A model generated the notes under the pieces. It did not search any database. It was given only the letters and a program-made list of their open reading frames with translations, and was not told the DNA's origin. A stretch of DNA of 64,000 nucleotides from the NCBI GenBank assembly GCA_017443025.1, contig JAFSPG010000018.1:62001-126000 (forward strand), written 5' to 3'. Position numbers and translations under genes: made by a program. Each line of letters begins with the position of its first letter. The first letter of the stretch is position 1. This DNA comes from Bacteroidales bacterium. GTDB lineage: Bacteria; Bacteroidota; Bacteroidia; Bacteroidales; UBA932. Positions 1-9,100 of the stretch are shown in pieces.

Positions 1-71
1 TCCAGTTCGATGGAAGTATCCAGATCCCTGTCTTCCAGATTGCCGAGCAAAGGAATTCGGAGAGTCTTCAT
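1..71 (-). CDS. N-terminus of an unidentified protein, cut by the window edge
   Basis: An ATG on the minus strand at 71-69 opens a reading frame that stays open to the window edge, giving about 23 residues that begin MKTLRIPLLGNLEDRDL. The start lies only 3 bases after the TAG stop of the upstream sugar kinase gene, so the two are very likely co-transcribed. The fragment has no signal peptide or known motif, so I do not assign a function. It could act on the same sugar as the kinase, but nothing visible proves this. Confidence 0.6.
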   Translation of the reverse strand, partial: MKTLRIPLLGNLEDRDLDTSIEL

Positions 72-74
72 ATC

Positions 75-1148
75 CTAGACGAGCGATTTGATGAAAGCCT
101 GCATTGCCGGAACTTTTGCCATTGCGGCGTGGAAGAGAGCCACCTGATTACGGGTGCGCACCAGATTATGCTCCGGATACTTAATCTTGTAATAGGTATC
201 GCCGTTTATATAATCGGCGAAGAAACGCACTGCCTGCATATACGGGAAAAGACAGACGGCATATGGAAGATTTTCAATCTCTACCGGAGTAAGGAAGGCC
301 TTGGCGGAAGACAGATAGCCCTTTGTGAAAGCTTCGAATATATCCATCCTGAAATCCACCTTCTCGATAGCCGGATCGTCTTCAGCCACCGTAGAGGCCG
401 CTGTACGCAAGAAATCCCCGAAATCAGAAAACACGAACGAAGGCATTATGGTATCAAGGTCGATGACGCACAGAACATTCCCGGCGTCGTCGAAAAGCAT
501 ATTGTTGACCTTGGTGTCGCAATGACAAATTCTCTTTGGAAGCTTTCCCTCCCGGTGCATCTTCTCGGCCTTGCACATCTCGGCCTCGAAAGGAAGAAGG
601 TCGTCCAGAATTGCCTTCACCTCAGGATTGGCCATCCTGCCGGCCGCATCGGCCGCAACGGCCTCGCGGAGCTGCCTTGCGCGGAGCTCCATGTTATGGA
701 AATCGGGAATAGTCTCGCCAAGGGTATCGGGGATATCGGCGAGCATCGCCTCAAAATTGCCGAAGGCCTTGCCGGCTATGCAGGAATACTCGGGATTGAC
801 AGTTTCGAAGGTATGGGAGCCTTTGATGAAGACTGACATCCTCCAATACTCGCGGCCGTCGGTCCAGTAAGTCTTGCCCGTTTCCTTGCAGGGGAGGAAG
901 GTCAGGACCTTGCGGTCGATGTCAGGGTCTCCGGCAAGCTTGCGGCGGATATGGGCCGTGGCGCAGTCGATGTTATGCTGAAGAAGCTCGACGTCCTTGA
1001 AAATTGCGTTGTTAATCTTCTGCAATACATAGTCATTGGGGCCGTCGGTCTTGACAAGGAGGGTGTCATTGATAAGGCCGTTGCCCAAGGGCTTGATTTC
1101 CAATATGTTGCCCTGAAGGTCAAATCTTTCGGCGATTGTATTTACCAT
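75..1148 (-). CDS. Aminoglycoside-phosphotransferase-fold sugar kinase, NahK-like
   Basis: This 357-residue protein belongs to the APH/choline kinase-fold phosphotransferases. The Brenner-type catalytic motif is visible as ICHCDTKVNNMLFD, followed by the metal-binding segment VIDLDTIMPSFVFSDFGDF. Length and motifs resemble N-acetylhexosamine 1-kinase (NahK), which phosphorylates the anomeric carbon of GlcNAc or GalNAc with ATP in the cytoplasm. The exact substrate is inference, and homoserine or other sugar kinases share the fold. I chose the ATG at 1148 (MVNTIAERF) because the frame stays open upstream only by running through the divergent promoter region. A canonical promoter lies just upstream and an unidentified gene follows 3 bases after the stop. 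Confidence 0.82.
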   Translation of the reverse strand: MVNTIAERFDLQGNILEIKPLGNGLINDTLLVKTDGPNDYVLQKINNAIFKDVELLQHNIDCATAHIRRKLAGDPDIDRKVLTFLPCKETGKTYWTDGREYWRMSVFIKGSHTFETVNPEYSCIAGKAFGNFEAMLADIPDTLGETIPDFHNMELRARQLREAVAADAAGRMANPEVKAILDDLLPFEAEMCKAEKMHREGKLPKRICHCDTKVNNMLFDDAGNVLCVIDLDTIMPSFVFSDFGDFLRTAASTVAEDDPAIEKVDFRMDIFEAFTKGYLSSAKAFLTPVEIENLPYAVCLFPYMQAVRFFADYINGDTYYKIKYPEHNLVRTRNQVALFHAAMAKVPAMQAFIKSLV

Positions 1149-1165
1149 AGATGAAGAGGTTTTTA

Positions 1166-1196
1166 CAAAAGTAGAGTATTTTTGTCTCATCTCAAA
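1166..1196 (-). promoter_or_regulatory. Bacteroidota-type promoter for the sugar kinase
   Basis: On the minus strand a -33 TTTG (1196-1193) and a -7 TACTTTTG (1173-1166) are separated by 19 bases, the canonical spacing for the primary sigma factor of Bacteroidota. The predicted start of transcription falls about 10 bases before the ATG at 1148, giving a very short leader. It overlaps the opposing promoter of the deformylase gene. Confidence 0.7.
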
Positions 1197-1213
1197 TATT
1201 TTCTGTACATTTG
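1181..1213 (+). promoter_or_regulatory. Bacteroidota-type promoter for the lipoprotein deformylase
   Basis: A -33 TTTG (1181-1184) and a -7 TACATTTG (1206-1213) are separated by 21 bases. Predicted transcription start is near 1220, leaving about 17 bases before the ATG at 1237. Its -33 half lies inside the opposing sugar-kinase promoter, so the two probably cannot be occupied at the same time. Confidence 0.7.
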
Positions 1214-1236
1214 CTTTCACTATAGACTTGAAGTTT

Positions 1237-1836
1237 ATGATAAGAAATATCCTTTTGACCTTTGTTGTCATTGCAATAGCCGGATGCGGACGCGGCGGCG
1301 GATGGACGCAGGCGGAGAAGGAACTCATCAATGGCTCCGACTCGGTTATGTACGTTACTACGATTACCGCCGACAGCGCCATCCTGCGCACTCCCAGTAT
1401 AGATTTAAGTCCTGATGCCCTGAAGTCTGCGGAGCTTGAAACTCTTATGGCTAAAATGCTCCGTACCGTAACGGACCCTTCTCAGGACGGCGTGGGAATT
1501 GCCGCGCCTCAGGTGGGTATTAACCGCCGCATTGTCTGCGTACAACGCTTCGACAAGGAGGGAGAGCCTTTCGAATGCTACCCCAATATCCGCATCGACA
1601 GCCTCATGGGAGAGATTAAAGTCGGCCCTGAAGGTTGCCTGTCGGTCCCGGGCAAGCGAGGGCTTGTACCTCGCTACAGCCGTATAAAAATCAGCTATGT
1701 TTCCACACCTGACGGGGAAGCCCGCAATGAAGAGATTGAAGGGTTCACCGCAGTTATTTTCCAGCACGAGTGCGACCACCTGGACGGCATTCTCTATACC
1801 GACCGCGCCGACACCGTCTTCGTATCGAAGAGATAA
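1237..1836 (+). CDS. def: Peptide deformylase with a lipoprotein signal peptide
   Basis: All three deformylase motifs are intact in this 199-residue protein: GVGIAAPQ (residues 85-92), EGCLS (132-136, metal-binding Cys134) and HECDH (177-181). The enzyme removes formyl groups from N-terminal methionine. Unusually, residues 1-17 form a lipoprotein signal (hydrophobic ILLTFVVIA, lipobox IAGC, Cys17) followed by GRGGG, so the product is predicted to be lipid-anchored outside the cytoplasm, where formyl-Met processing of nascent chains does not occur. The ATG at 1237 gives the typical signal peptide; an in-frame TTG at 1228 is less likely. It lies 11 bases upstream of an LTA-synthase-like gene. 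It may be a paralogue with a periplasmic role. No second def gene lies in this window. Confidence 0.88.
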   Translation: MIRNILLTFVVIAIAGCGRGGGWTQAEKELINGSDSVMYVTTITADSAILRTPSIDLSPDALKSAELETLMAKMLRTVTDPSQDGVGIAAPQVGINRRIVCVQRFDKEGEPFECYPNIRIDSLMGEIKVGPEGCLSVPGKRGLVPRYSRIKISYVSTPDGEARNEEIEGFTAVIFQHECDHLDGILYTDRADTVFVSKR

Positions 1837-1847
1837 ACTTGTTTTGA

Positions 1848-3929
1848 ATGAAAAAGACTGCCGCCAAAGACTGGTTTTCCTTCTTTGCTCCAAGGTTTCT
1901 GTGCCTCACACTGGCCTTGGGCTTCATCATAAGGATTATCCTGATTCTCCACCCGATGACTGTCGTGGACTGGGGCCTTGCCGACTGGCTTAAAATTTTC
2001 TTCCTCGGAGTTATCAACGACGTTGCATTTACGGCAATAGCCCTTGTGCCGGCCTTCCTCATCTATACCACCTTCACCGATGACAAATATGGCCGGCGTG
2101 CAGGATGGATAATATGGAGCCTGCTGATGGCTCTGACGCTGTACGTGGTTCTGTGCAACGACATCACCGACGAATATGGCGGCCCGCTGCCGCGCATAGT
2201 CAATGGCGCGCTGATTACCATTACGGCCTGCTTCTCGGCAAAATTCTTCATCCCCGGCATCCGCGCGGCCTGGCGCCTGGCCGCCATCTATTTAACGATG
2301 ATGCTGTACGTAATCCTGGCCGTACTGATTGCTTTCAGTGAAGTGGTGTTCTGGTCGGAGTTCGGGGTAAGGTTCAACTTCATCGCCGTCGATTATCTGG
2401 TATATACGAATGAGGTTGTGGGCAACATCATGGAATCCTATCCAATGGTGCCTATGACGCTGGCAATGCTAGCCATCGCCGGCAGTATAGTATGGCTTAT
2501 GGTCCGCGGGAAAAACCTCTCCGGAAGCGGGGTGGCGTCGTGGGGCCGCTGGTGTATTTCGCTGATTGCCCTTGGTGTTGCTTCCTTTGCCGGAGGGATG
2601 TTCCTCCACTATGGCTACCGAAACTTCCAGAGCGGCGATATGTTCGCCACTCAGATTCACCAGAACGGCTGCTGGGATTTTCTCGAAGCCTTCGCCTCGA
2701 ATAAGCTCGACTACAGGCAGTTCTACCCTATGTTACCGGAAGATGAGGCCAGAGCCCTTCAGCAGAAGATGACCGGGCAGAACGACCGCGGGTGGAAGTT
2801 CGTCCCCGGCGATACCGACCCTGAGCCAAGAAACGTAGTTCTTATAACCATCGAAAGTCTCAGCGCAGACTTCCTGGCCCGCTACGGCAACGAAAAGGGA
2901 ATCACTCCAAATATCGACTCACTGCTTGAAAAGAGCCTTGTTTTCGACCGTCTATATGCCACCGGCAACCGTACGGTGCGCGGGCTCGAGGCCGTTACGC
3001 TCTGCATACCGCCGTCTTCCGGTGAGAGTCTGGTAAAAAGGCCTGAGCAGGGCTGTTGGTATTCGGTCGGAGACATTTTCCGCCTCTACGGCTATCGGAC
3101 AAAGTTTTTTTACGGAGGCAACAGCTATTTCGACAATATGGGCGAGTTCTTCGGGGGCTGCGGCTACGAGATTTTCGATAAAGCCTCATACGACGCTTCG
3201 GCCATAGCCTTCTCCAATATATGGGGTACTTCCGACGAAGACACATACCGCGAAGCCATCGGCCAGTTCGACCTTATGCACGGCAAGGGCGAACCCTTCT
3301 TCGCGCACATAATGACGATTTCCAACCACAGGCCTTATACCTATCCTGATGGCAGAATCGAGTACGACGGCAACCCTATGTCGCGTTCTGCGGCCGTGAA
3401 ATACACCGACTGGGCAATAGGCTATCTGTTCGCCGAGGCCGCTAAACGCCCCTGGTTCAGCAATACCGTATTTGTTGTGATGGCCGACCACTGCGCTTCT
3501 TCGGCCGGCAAGACTTCGCTGCCGGTCGACCGCTATCATATACCGGCATTCATTTATTCTCCCGGCTTCATCAAACCTCAGTACGTAGGCAAGATTTGTT
3601 CGCAGATAGATGTGATGCCAACCCTTTTCGGTTTGTTGAATATCGGGTATGAGGCACCCTTCTACGGAACGAATATTCTGGCCCCGGACTTCCGCGAGCG
3701 TGCTTTCATGGCCACTTACCAGGACCTCGGGTATTACGCCGACGATGTGCTGACCGTTCTTTCTCCCGTGCGCAAGGTAAAGCAGTTCAGGGTAGTGCCT
3801 GACGGCGAATGGGAATTCGACGAAGAGATTCTCTCCGAGCCGAACGAAGGGCTTGTCCGCGAAGCGGAAGCCTATTACCAGATGTCCAACCTTCATTATC
3901 CACGCATTTACAGAGCTAAACCGGAGTAG
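1848..3929 (+). CDS. LTA synthase-like membrane phosphotransferase (sulfatase superfamily)
   Basis: This 693-residue protein has about five membrane helices in the first 250 residues and then a large extracytoplasmic alkaline phosphatase/sulfatase-fold domain. The catalytic landmarks of LtaS-type enzymes are present: NVVLITIESL with the metal-binding Glu near residue 335, TGNRTVRG with the nucleophilic Thr near 375, and MADHCA with Asp-His near 546. Such enzymes move phosphoglycerol or phosphoethanolamine from a phospholipid to a glycan or lipid acceptor at the outer face of the inner membrane. Gram-negative Bacteroidota have no LTA, so the acceptor is unknown. It follows the lipoprotein deformylase by 11 bases and precedes the YihY-type gene by 2 bases, so the three form an operon. 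Confidence 0.88.
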   Translation: MKKTAAKDWFSFFAPRFLCLTLALGFIIRIILILHPMTVVDWGLADWLKIFFLGVINDVAFTAIALVPAFLIYTTFTDDKYGRRAGWIIWSLLMALTLYVVLCNDITDEYGGPLPRIVNGALITITACFSAKFFIPGIRAAWRLAAIYLTMMLYVILAVLIAFSEVVFWSEFGVRFNFIAVDYLVYTNEVVGNIMESYPMVPMTLAMLAIAGSIVWLMVRGKNLSGSGVASWGRWCISLIALGVASFAGGMFLHYGYRNFQSGDMFATQIHQNGCWDFLEAFASNKLDYRQFYPMLPEDEARALQQKMTGQNDRGWKFVPGDTDPEPRNVVLITIESLSADFLARYGNEKGITPNIDSLLEKSLVFDRLYATGNRTVRGLEAVTLCIPPSSGESLVKRPEQGCWYSVGDIFRLYGYRTKFFYGGNSYFDNMGEFFGGCGYEIFDKASYDASAIAFSNIWGTSDEDTYREAIGQFDLMHGKGEPFFAHIMTISNHRPYTYPDGRIEYDGNPMSRSAAVKYTDWAIGYLFAEAAKRPWFSNTVFVVMADHCASSAGKTSLPVDRYHIPAFIYSPGFIKPQYVGKICSQIDVMPTLFGLLNIGYEAPFYGTNILAPDFRERAFMATYQDLGYYADDVLTVLSPVRKVKQFRVVPDGEWEFDEEILSEPNEGLVREAEAYYQMSNLHYPRIYRAKPE

Positions 3930-3931
3930 TT

Positions 3932-4891
3932 ATGGTAGGAAGCAGACTGATAACCAGGCTCAAGGCGGTAGTAAGATGGTGCTCCATACGCATCACTGTC
4001 ACGATACGTTTCTTTACCCACGACCTGTGGCTTCTGCGACTGGATGATTTCTCGCAATGGACGGCCAGGAGGATTCAGGACCTGCGTACTGTGGTGCTGA
4101 TGATGCGAACCTTCTCAAAGCAGAAAATCGGCTATCAGGTCACTGCCCTTGCCTTCAGGAGCATGCTGGCCGTAATTCCCGCGGTGGCTATCGCCCTTTA
4201 TCTTACCGATACCATAGGCCTCCGCGAAAAATTCGCAGATCTGCTATATCAGAATTTCGGCGAGGAAGATATCATCCAGACCATTCTCGGAGCCGCCGAC
4301 AGGATTGCAGACACCGCCGAGAGCGGGCTCTTCGGTTTCATCTCCATGGCTTCCTTCGTATGGATTGTGCTCTCGCTGATGATTTCGGTACGGCAGGTAT
4401 TCAATAATGTTTGGAAGATTGAACGCGAGCGCAGCGTAATGAGGATGGTAGTGGGAATCATGGGCATAGTCATACTCTCCCCTTTCGTGGTGATGATTTT
4501 CTTTACCGGCTCCATCCTGTATTCGCACATCCTCGAGTGGATTCTGCCGGCTGATTTCGTGCTCGCGAAGCCGCTTAAGGGATTGATGTCGTGGAGCATG
4601 CTGGCCGGAGCTATCGTATTGGTGCTGTCGGCCGTATATAAATACATTCCAGGCACCTACGTGCGCTATCGCCATGCGCTCAAGGCGGCGCTCTTTGCCG
4701 GTATCATCTTTACCGGCATTCAGTTCCTGTACCTCGAAACACAGGTGATGGTAAGCAAGCAGAGCGCCGTGTACGGCGCCCTCGCAGCCATTCCTCTCTT
4801 CATGATATGGCTGGAAATGGGCTGGTCCATCATCCTCTACGGAGCCACCCTCTCCTATGCCTTCCAGAACGTCGGCAAGGTTAAAGTTTAA
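3932..4891 (+). CDS. YihY/BrkB-family inner membrane protein
   Basis: The protein has 319 residues and about six membrane helices, with the family pattern of a first helix entered through FRSMLAVIPAVAIALYL and a late LAAIPLFMIWLEMGWSIILYGA segment. The family was once annotated as RNase BN; that was withdrawn, and the biochemical role is still poorly defined, though transport or envelope functions have been suggested. The start lies 2 bases after the stop of the LTA-synthase-like gene, which suggests translational coupling and an envelope context. A basic N-terminal stretch of about 45 residues precedes the core. Its stop overlaps by 4 bases the stop region of the convergent tsaB gene. Confidence 0.85.
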   Translation: MVGSRLITRLKAVVRWCSIRITVTIRFFTHDLWLLRLDDFSQWTARRIQDLRTVVLMMRTFSKQKIGYQVTALAFRSMLAVIPAVAIALYLTDTIGLREKFADLLYQNFGEEDIIQTILGAADRIADTAESGLFGFISMASFVWIVLSLMISVRQVFNNVWKIERERSVMRMVVGIMGIVILSPFVVMIFFTGSILYSHILEWILPADFVLAKPLKGLMSWSMLAGAIVLVLSAVYKYIPGTYVRYRHALKAALFAGIIFTGIQFLYLETQVMVSKQSAVYGALAAIPLFMIWLEMGWSIILYGATLSYAFQNVGKVKV

Positions 4892-5577
4892 AAAAGTTTC
4901 TTTCTGGAAACGGTAGCCACGAAGTCCTTCAGGTAGAAGGGCTCGAAGTAGGCCGTATCGCGGAAATTGCCGGCGGAAAGCTCGGCAAGGGCCGGACGGA
5001 CCATACCTCGGGCGCTGGGATAGAGCTGTAGGAATCGTGCATTTGGATGCTTAATGACCGAAGAGCACTTGTCGGCGGCATCACCAACAAAAAGAACCGG
5101 ACCTTCTTCAAGAATACTGTCGAAAGTGTTGGCCTCAACCACCTGCGCATGAACTTCGTCAAGGCGCTCTCCTTGGGGAGAGAAATTGGCCGTATAGACC
5201 TCCATCCGGCGGGCATCCACAAGCGGGACTATCCTCGTGCAGCCCTCGGCGGATCCGCGAAGAATGGCCTCCGAGGCGAGGATGTCGAGGGTGCCGACGG
5301 CAAGCAGGGGCAAGCCGGCGCCGAAGCAAAGGCCTTTGGCGGAGGATACTCCCACGCGAAGGCCGGTATATGAGCCGGGGCCCATTCCTACGCAAACCGC
5401 CGTGAGTTCTTTGGCGCTGATTCCGCCGGAATCAAGGGCCTCCTTGATGAAGGGGGCCGTAAGTGCCGACTGGTTGCGGGATGCAGAATCATCCTTGTAA
5501 AAAACCACCTCTCCGTCGGCTACAAGGGCTACGGAAGTAAGGGCAGTAGAAGTTTCAATTAGCAGGAGACGCGTCAT
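4888..5577 (-). CDS. tsaB: tRNA t6A37 biosynthesis protein TsaB
   Basis: The 229-residue protein opens with the ASKHA-fold signature LLIETSTALTSVALV and carries VGMGPGSYTGLRVGVSSAKG, the hallmark of TsaB (formerly YeaZ). TsaB is the dimerising partner of the TsaD threonylcarbamoyl transferase, needed with TsaE to make N6-threonylcarbamoyladenosine at position 37 of ANN-decoding tRNAs. TsaB itself lacks the metal-binding histidines of TsaD, and none are seen here. Its ATG overlaps the end of the CvpA gene by 4 bases (ATGA), so it is translationally coupled to it. Genes for TsaC, TsaD and TsaE are not in this window. Confidence 0.93.
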   Translation of the reverse strand: MTRLLLIETSTALTSVALVADGEVVFYKDDSASRNQSALTAPFIKEALDSGGISAKELTAVCVGMGPGSYTGLRVGVSSAKGLCFGAGLPLLAVGTLDILASEAILRGSAEGCTRIVPLVDARRMEVYTANFSPQGERLDEVHAQVVEANTFDSILEEGPVLFVGDAADKCSSVIKHPNARFLQLYPSARGMVRPALAELSAGNFRDTAYFEPFYLKDFVATVSRKKLF

Positions 5578-6068
5578 ACCTGGGCAATCAATTCCTTGAA
5601 ATACGGGAAGATGGCATAAGCCAGATCCTTAAGCGGATTATAAAGCAAAGATGAGTCAAGAACCTCTTTTTCAACCCAGCCGAATTTACCGTTGAGATGG
5701 GTAAAAATGATGACGGCGATACCAAGGATGAGAGCCGCCTTGACAATTGCCAGAAGGGCTCCGAGCGTCTTGTCGAGCCATCCCAGCAGGGCAAGCTTTA
5801 CCACGGCCTTGAGACCACGACCCAGAAGTGCCAGAAGAAGGACGCAGGCAATCATTATCACCACGAAAGATATGATGTTCAGTACCTGTGTCGAGATGCC
5901 GACATACGGGGCTATCCAGGAAGAAAGCAGGGATGAAAAACGGAGAGCCAGCCACGCTCCGGCCACAAGTGCCACAAGCGAAGTAGCCTGCACCATAAAG
6001 CCGTTTTTTATTCCGCTGATGAGAAACGGAATAAATACCAGGAGTATTGCAATATCGATCAGGCTCAT
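5574..6068 (-). CDS. CvpA-family membrane protein
   Basis: The protein has 164 residues and four predicted membrane helices, with the family N-terminus LIDIAILLVFIPFLISGIKNG and a Gly-rich third segment. CvpA-family proteins are inner-membrane proteins first linked to colicin V production and more broadly to envelope homeostasis; the molecular activity is unknown. It is the first gene of a two-gene unit with tsaB and overlaps it by 4 bases. It starts back to back with ileS, and the ileS -33 element begins right at its start codon. The call is firm for family but not for function. Confidence 0.85.
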   Translation of the reverse strand: MSLIDIAILLVFIPFLISGIKNGFMVQATSLVALVAGAWLALRFSSLLSSWIAPYVGISTQVLNIISFVVIMIACVLLLALLGRGLKAVVKLALLGWLDKTLGALLAIVKAALILGIAVIIFTHLNGKFGWVEKEVLDSSLLYNPLKDLAYAIFPYFKELIAQV

Positions 6069-6099
6069 TTTGAATCAATGTCAAATTTGTGTATCTTTG
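6069..6099 (+). promoter_or_regulatory. Bacteroidota-type promoter for ileS
   Basis: A -33 TTTG (6069-6072) and a -7 TATCTTTG (6092-6099) are separated by 19 bases. Predicted transcription start is near 6106, giving a leader of about 43 bases before the ileS ATG at 6149. Confidence 0.75.
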
Positions 6100-6148
6100 C
6101 AGTCTTATATCAGACGCTTTTGCAAAGATAGTTAAAAAGAAGGAAAAT

Positions 6149-9100
6149 ATGGCATTCAAGGAATATAAGGCTCTCGATCTTGTGGCGACAGGCGCCGAAG
6201 TGCTGGAGGACTGGAAAAAGAAAGATGCATTTGGCCGTTCGCTCGAAATCCGCGACGGAGCTCCGGAATTCATCTTTTTCGAAGGTCCGCCTTCGGCAAA
6301 CGGCATGCCCGGAATCCATCACGTCATGGCCCGTTCCATCAAGGACGCCATCTGCCGCTATAAGACACAGACCGGTTTCAAGGTGGCCCGACGCGCAGGC
6401 TGGGACACCCACGGGCTTCCCGTTGAAATCGGAGTTGAGAAAAAACTTGGAATCCATAAGGAAGATATCGGCAAAACCATCTCCGTAGAGCAGTATAACG
6501 ACACCTGCCGCAAGGAGGTTATGAAATACACCAAGGAATGGGTGGCCATGACAGAGCGTATCGGCTATTGGGTGGATATGGACGACCCGTACATTACCTA
6601 CGATAACCGCTACATCGAAACCCTCTGGTATCTCCTCAGAAAAATCTACGACAAGGGCCTCCTTTACAAAGGTTTCTCCATCCAGCCGTATTCTCCCTCC
6701 GACGGCACGGGCCTGAGCTCTCACGAGCTTAACCAACCCGGCTGCTACAAGGATGTCACCGATACAACGGTCACCTGCCAGTTCGAGGTCATAAAGGATG
6801 AAAAATCCCAGCCTTTGTTCGACACCGAACCTCTTCCGGTATATTTCCTCGCCTGGACTACTACGCCCTGGACCCTTCCTTCGAACACTGCCCTCTGCGT
6901 AGGCCCTGAGATTGAATATATCCGTGTACGCTCCTGCAACCCCTACAGCGGAGCCGAAGCAATATACGTAATTGCCAAAGCCCTGCTGGATTCCCTTTTC
7001 GGCCAGAAAGTTCCCTTCAAGGTTCTTGACGGCTCATTCAAGGGCAAGGAGCTCGCGGGCATTCGATATAAACAGCTTATCCCCTGGTTCAAGCCCCTCG
7101 AAGGAGATGCATTCAGGGTAATTACAGGCGATTACGTAACCGTTGAAGACGGTACCGGCATCGTCCATATCGCCCCCACATTCGGCGCCGACGACAAACG
7201 CGTGGCCGCTGCCTTCGACATTCCTCCGATGATGGTCCTTGACCGCGACGGCAAGCCGCAGGCCCAGGTCGACCGTTCGGGCCGCTTCTTCCCCATCGAA
7301 GACCTCGACCCTTCCTATGTAGCCGAAAAAGTTAACCCTTCCTACAAGGAGTTCGCCGGCCGCTACGTCAAGAATGCCTTCGACGACAGTATTCCCGCAG
7401 ATGCCCCGACGCTCGACATCGACCTCTGTATGATGATGAAGGCCGACGGACGCGCATTCAAGATTCAGAAGCACGTTCACAGCTATCCTCACAGCTGGAG
7501 GACCGACAAGCCCGTGCTCTACTTCCCTCTCGATGCCTGGTTCATCAAAGCCAGCGCCGTGAAGGAGCAGATGGTAGAACTCAACAAGCAGATTACCTGG
7601 AAGCCCGCCTCTACGGGTAGCGGGCGATTCGGGCAGTGGCTGGAGAATATCCAGGACTGGAACCTCTCCCGCAGCCGCTACTGGGGTACTCCTCTGCCGA
7701 TTTGGCGCACCGAAGACGGCAAGGAAGAAAAATGCATCGGCAGCGTAGCCGAACTCTTCGCCGAAATCGACAAGGCCGTGGCCGCAGGAATAATGAAGGA
7801 AAATCCCTTCAAGGCCGCCGGTTTCGACCCCAAGGACATGAGCCTGGACAACTACAACAAGATAGACCTTCACCGTCCTTACGTCGACAATATCTTCCTT
7901 GTGTCCGATTCCGGCCGCAAGATGACCCGCGAGACAGACCTTATCGACGTATGGTTTGACTCAGGAGCCATGCCTTACGCCCAGGAAGGTCTCCGTGGCA
8001 TTGATGGTAAAGGTTTCGGCGCCACCGCCGACTTCATCGCCGAAGGCGTCGACCAGACCAGAGGTTGGTTCTACACCCTTCACGCCATCCATACGATGGT
8101 ATCCGGCACTCCGGCCTTCAAGAGGGTGATTTCCAACGGACTCGTTCTCGACAAAGACGGAAACAAGATGTCAAAGCGCCTCGGCAACGCCGTGGATCCA
8201 TTCTATGCCCTCGACAAATACGGCGCAGATGCCCTCCGCTGGTACATGCTCACAAATGCCCAGCCCTGGGATAACCTCCGCTTCGACGAAGCCGGCGTGG
8301 ATGAGGTCCGCCGCAAGTTCTTCGGCACGCTGTTCAATACTTACAAACTGTTCGCGCAGTATGCCAACATCGACGGCTTCAATCCCGCCGACAAGGCTGT
8401 ACCCGTGTCCGGCCGGCCGGAAATCGACCGCTGGATACTCTCCAAGCTGAACTCCCTCGTACGCGACGTACGCGCCGCCTATGAGGATTACGACATAACT
8501 TCCGCAGGACGAATGATTCAGGATTTCGTCTGCGACCAGGTTAGCAACTGGTATGTACGCCTCAACCGCAAGAGGTTCTGGGGCAGCCAGCAGAACGACG
8601 ATAAGAAAGCCGCGTATCAGACCCTCCATGAGGTCCTGAAGAAGGTAGCCCTTCTCGCAGCCCCTATCGCACCGTTCTATATGGACCGCCTGTACCTCGA
8701 CCTCACAGGTGGCGAAGGCAGCGTACACTTCGAGTTTATGCCCGAGGTTGACGAGTCACTGATTAACGCCGCTCTTGAGGAAAAGATGACCATAGCCCAG
8801 AAGACCTGCTCGCTCGTTCACTCTCTGCGCAAGCTCAACCATCTGCCCGTCCGTCAGCCGCTCGCCAAGCTTGTGGTGCCTGTGATTTCAGAGGCCGTGT
8901 GCAAACAGATGAAGGGCGCACAGAAGCTGATTCTGAGCGAAGTCAACGTCAAGGAGATGTCTTTCATCGCCGATACCGCCGGAATCATCACCCTGAAAAT
9001 CAAACCCAACTTCAAAACTCTCGGAAAGGTTTACGGCCCCAGGATGAAGGAGATTGCAGGAGCCTTCGGCAGTTTCGACCAGAGCACTATCGCCGCTCTT

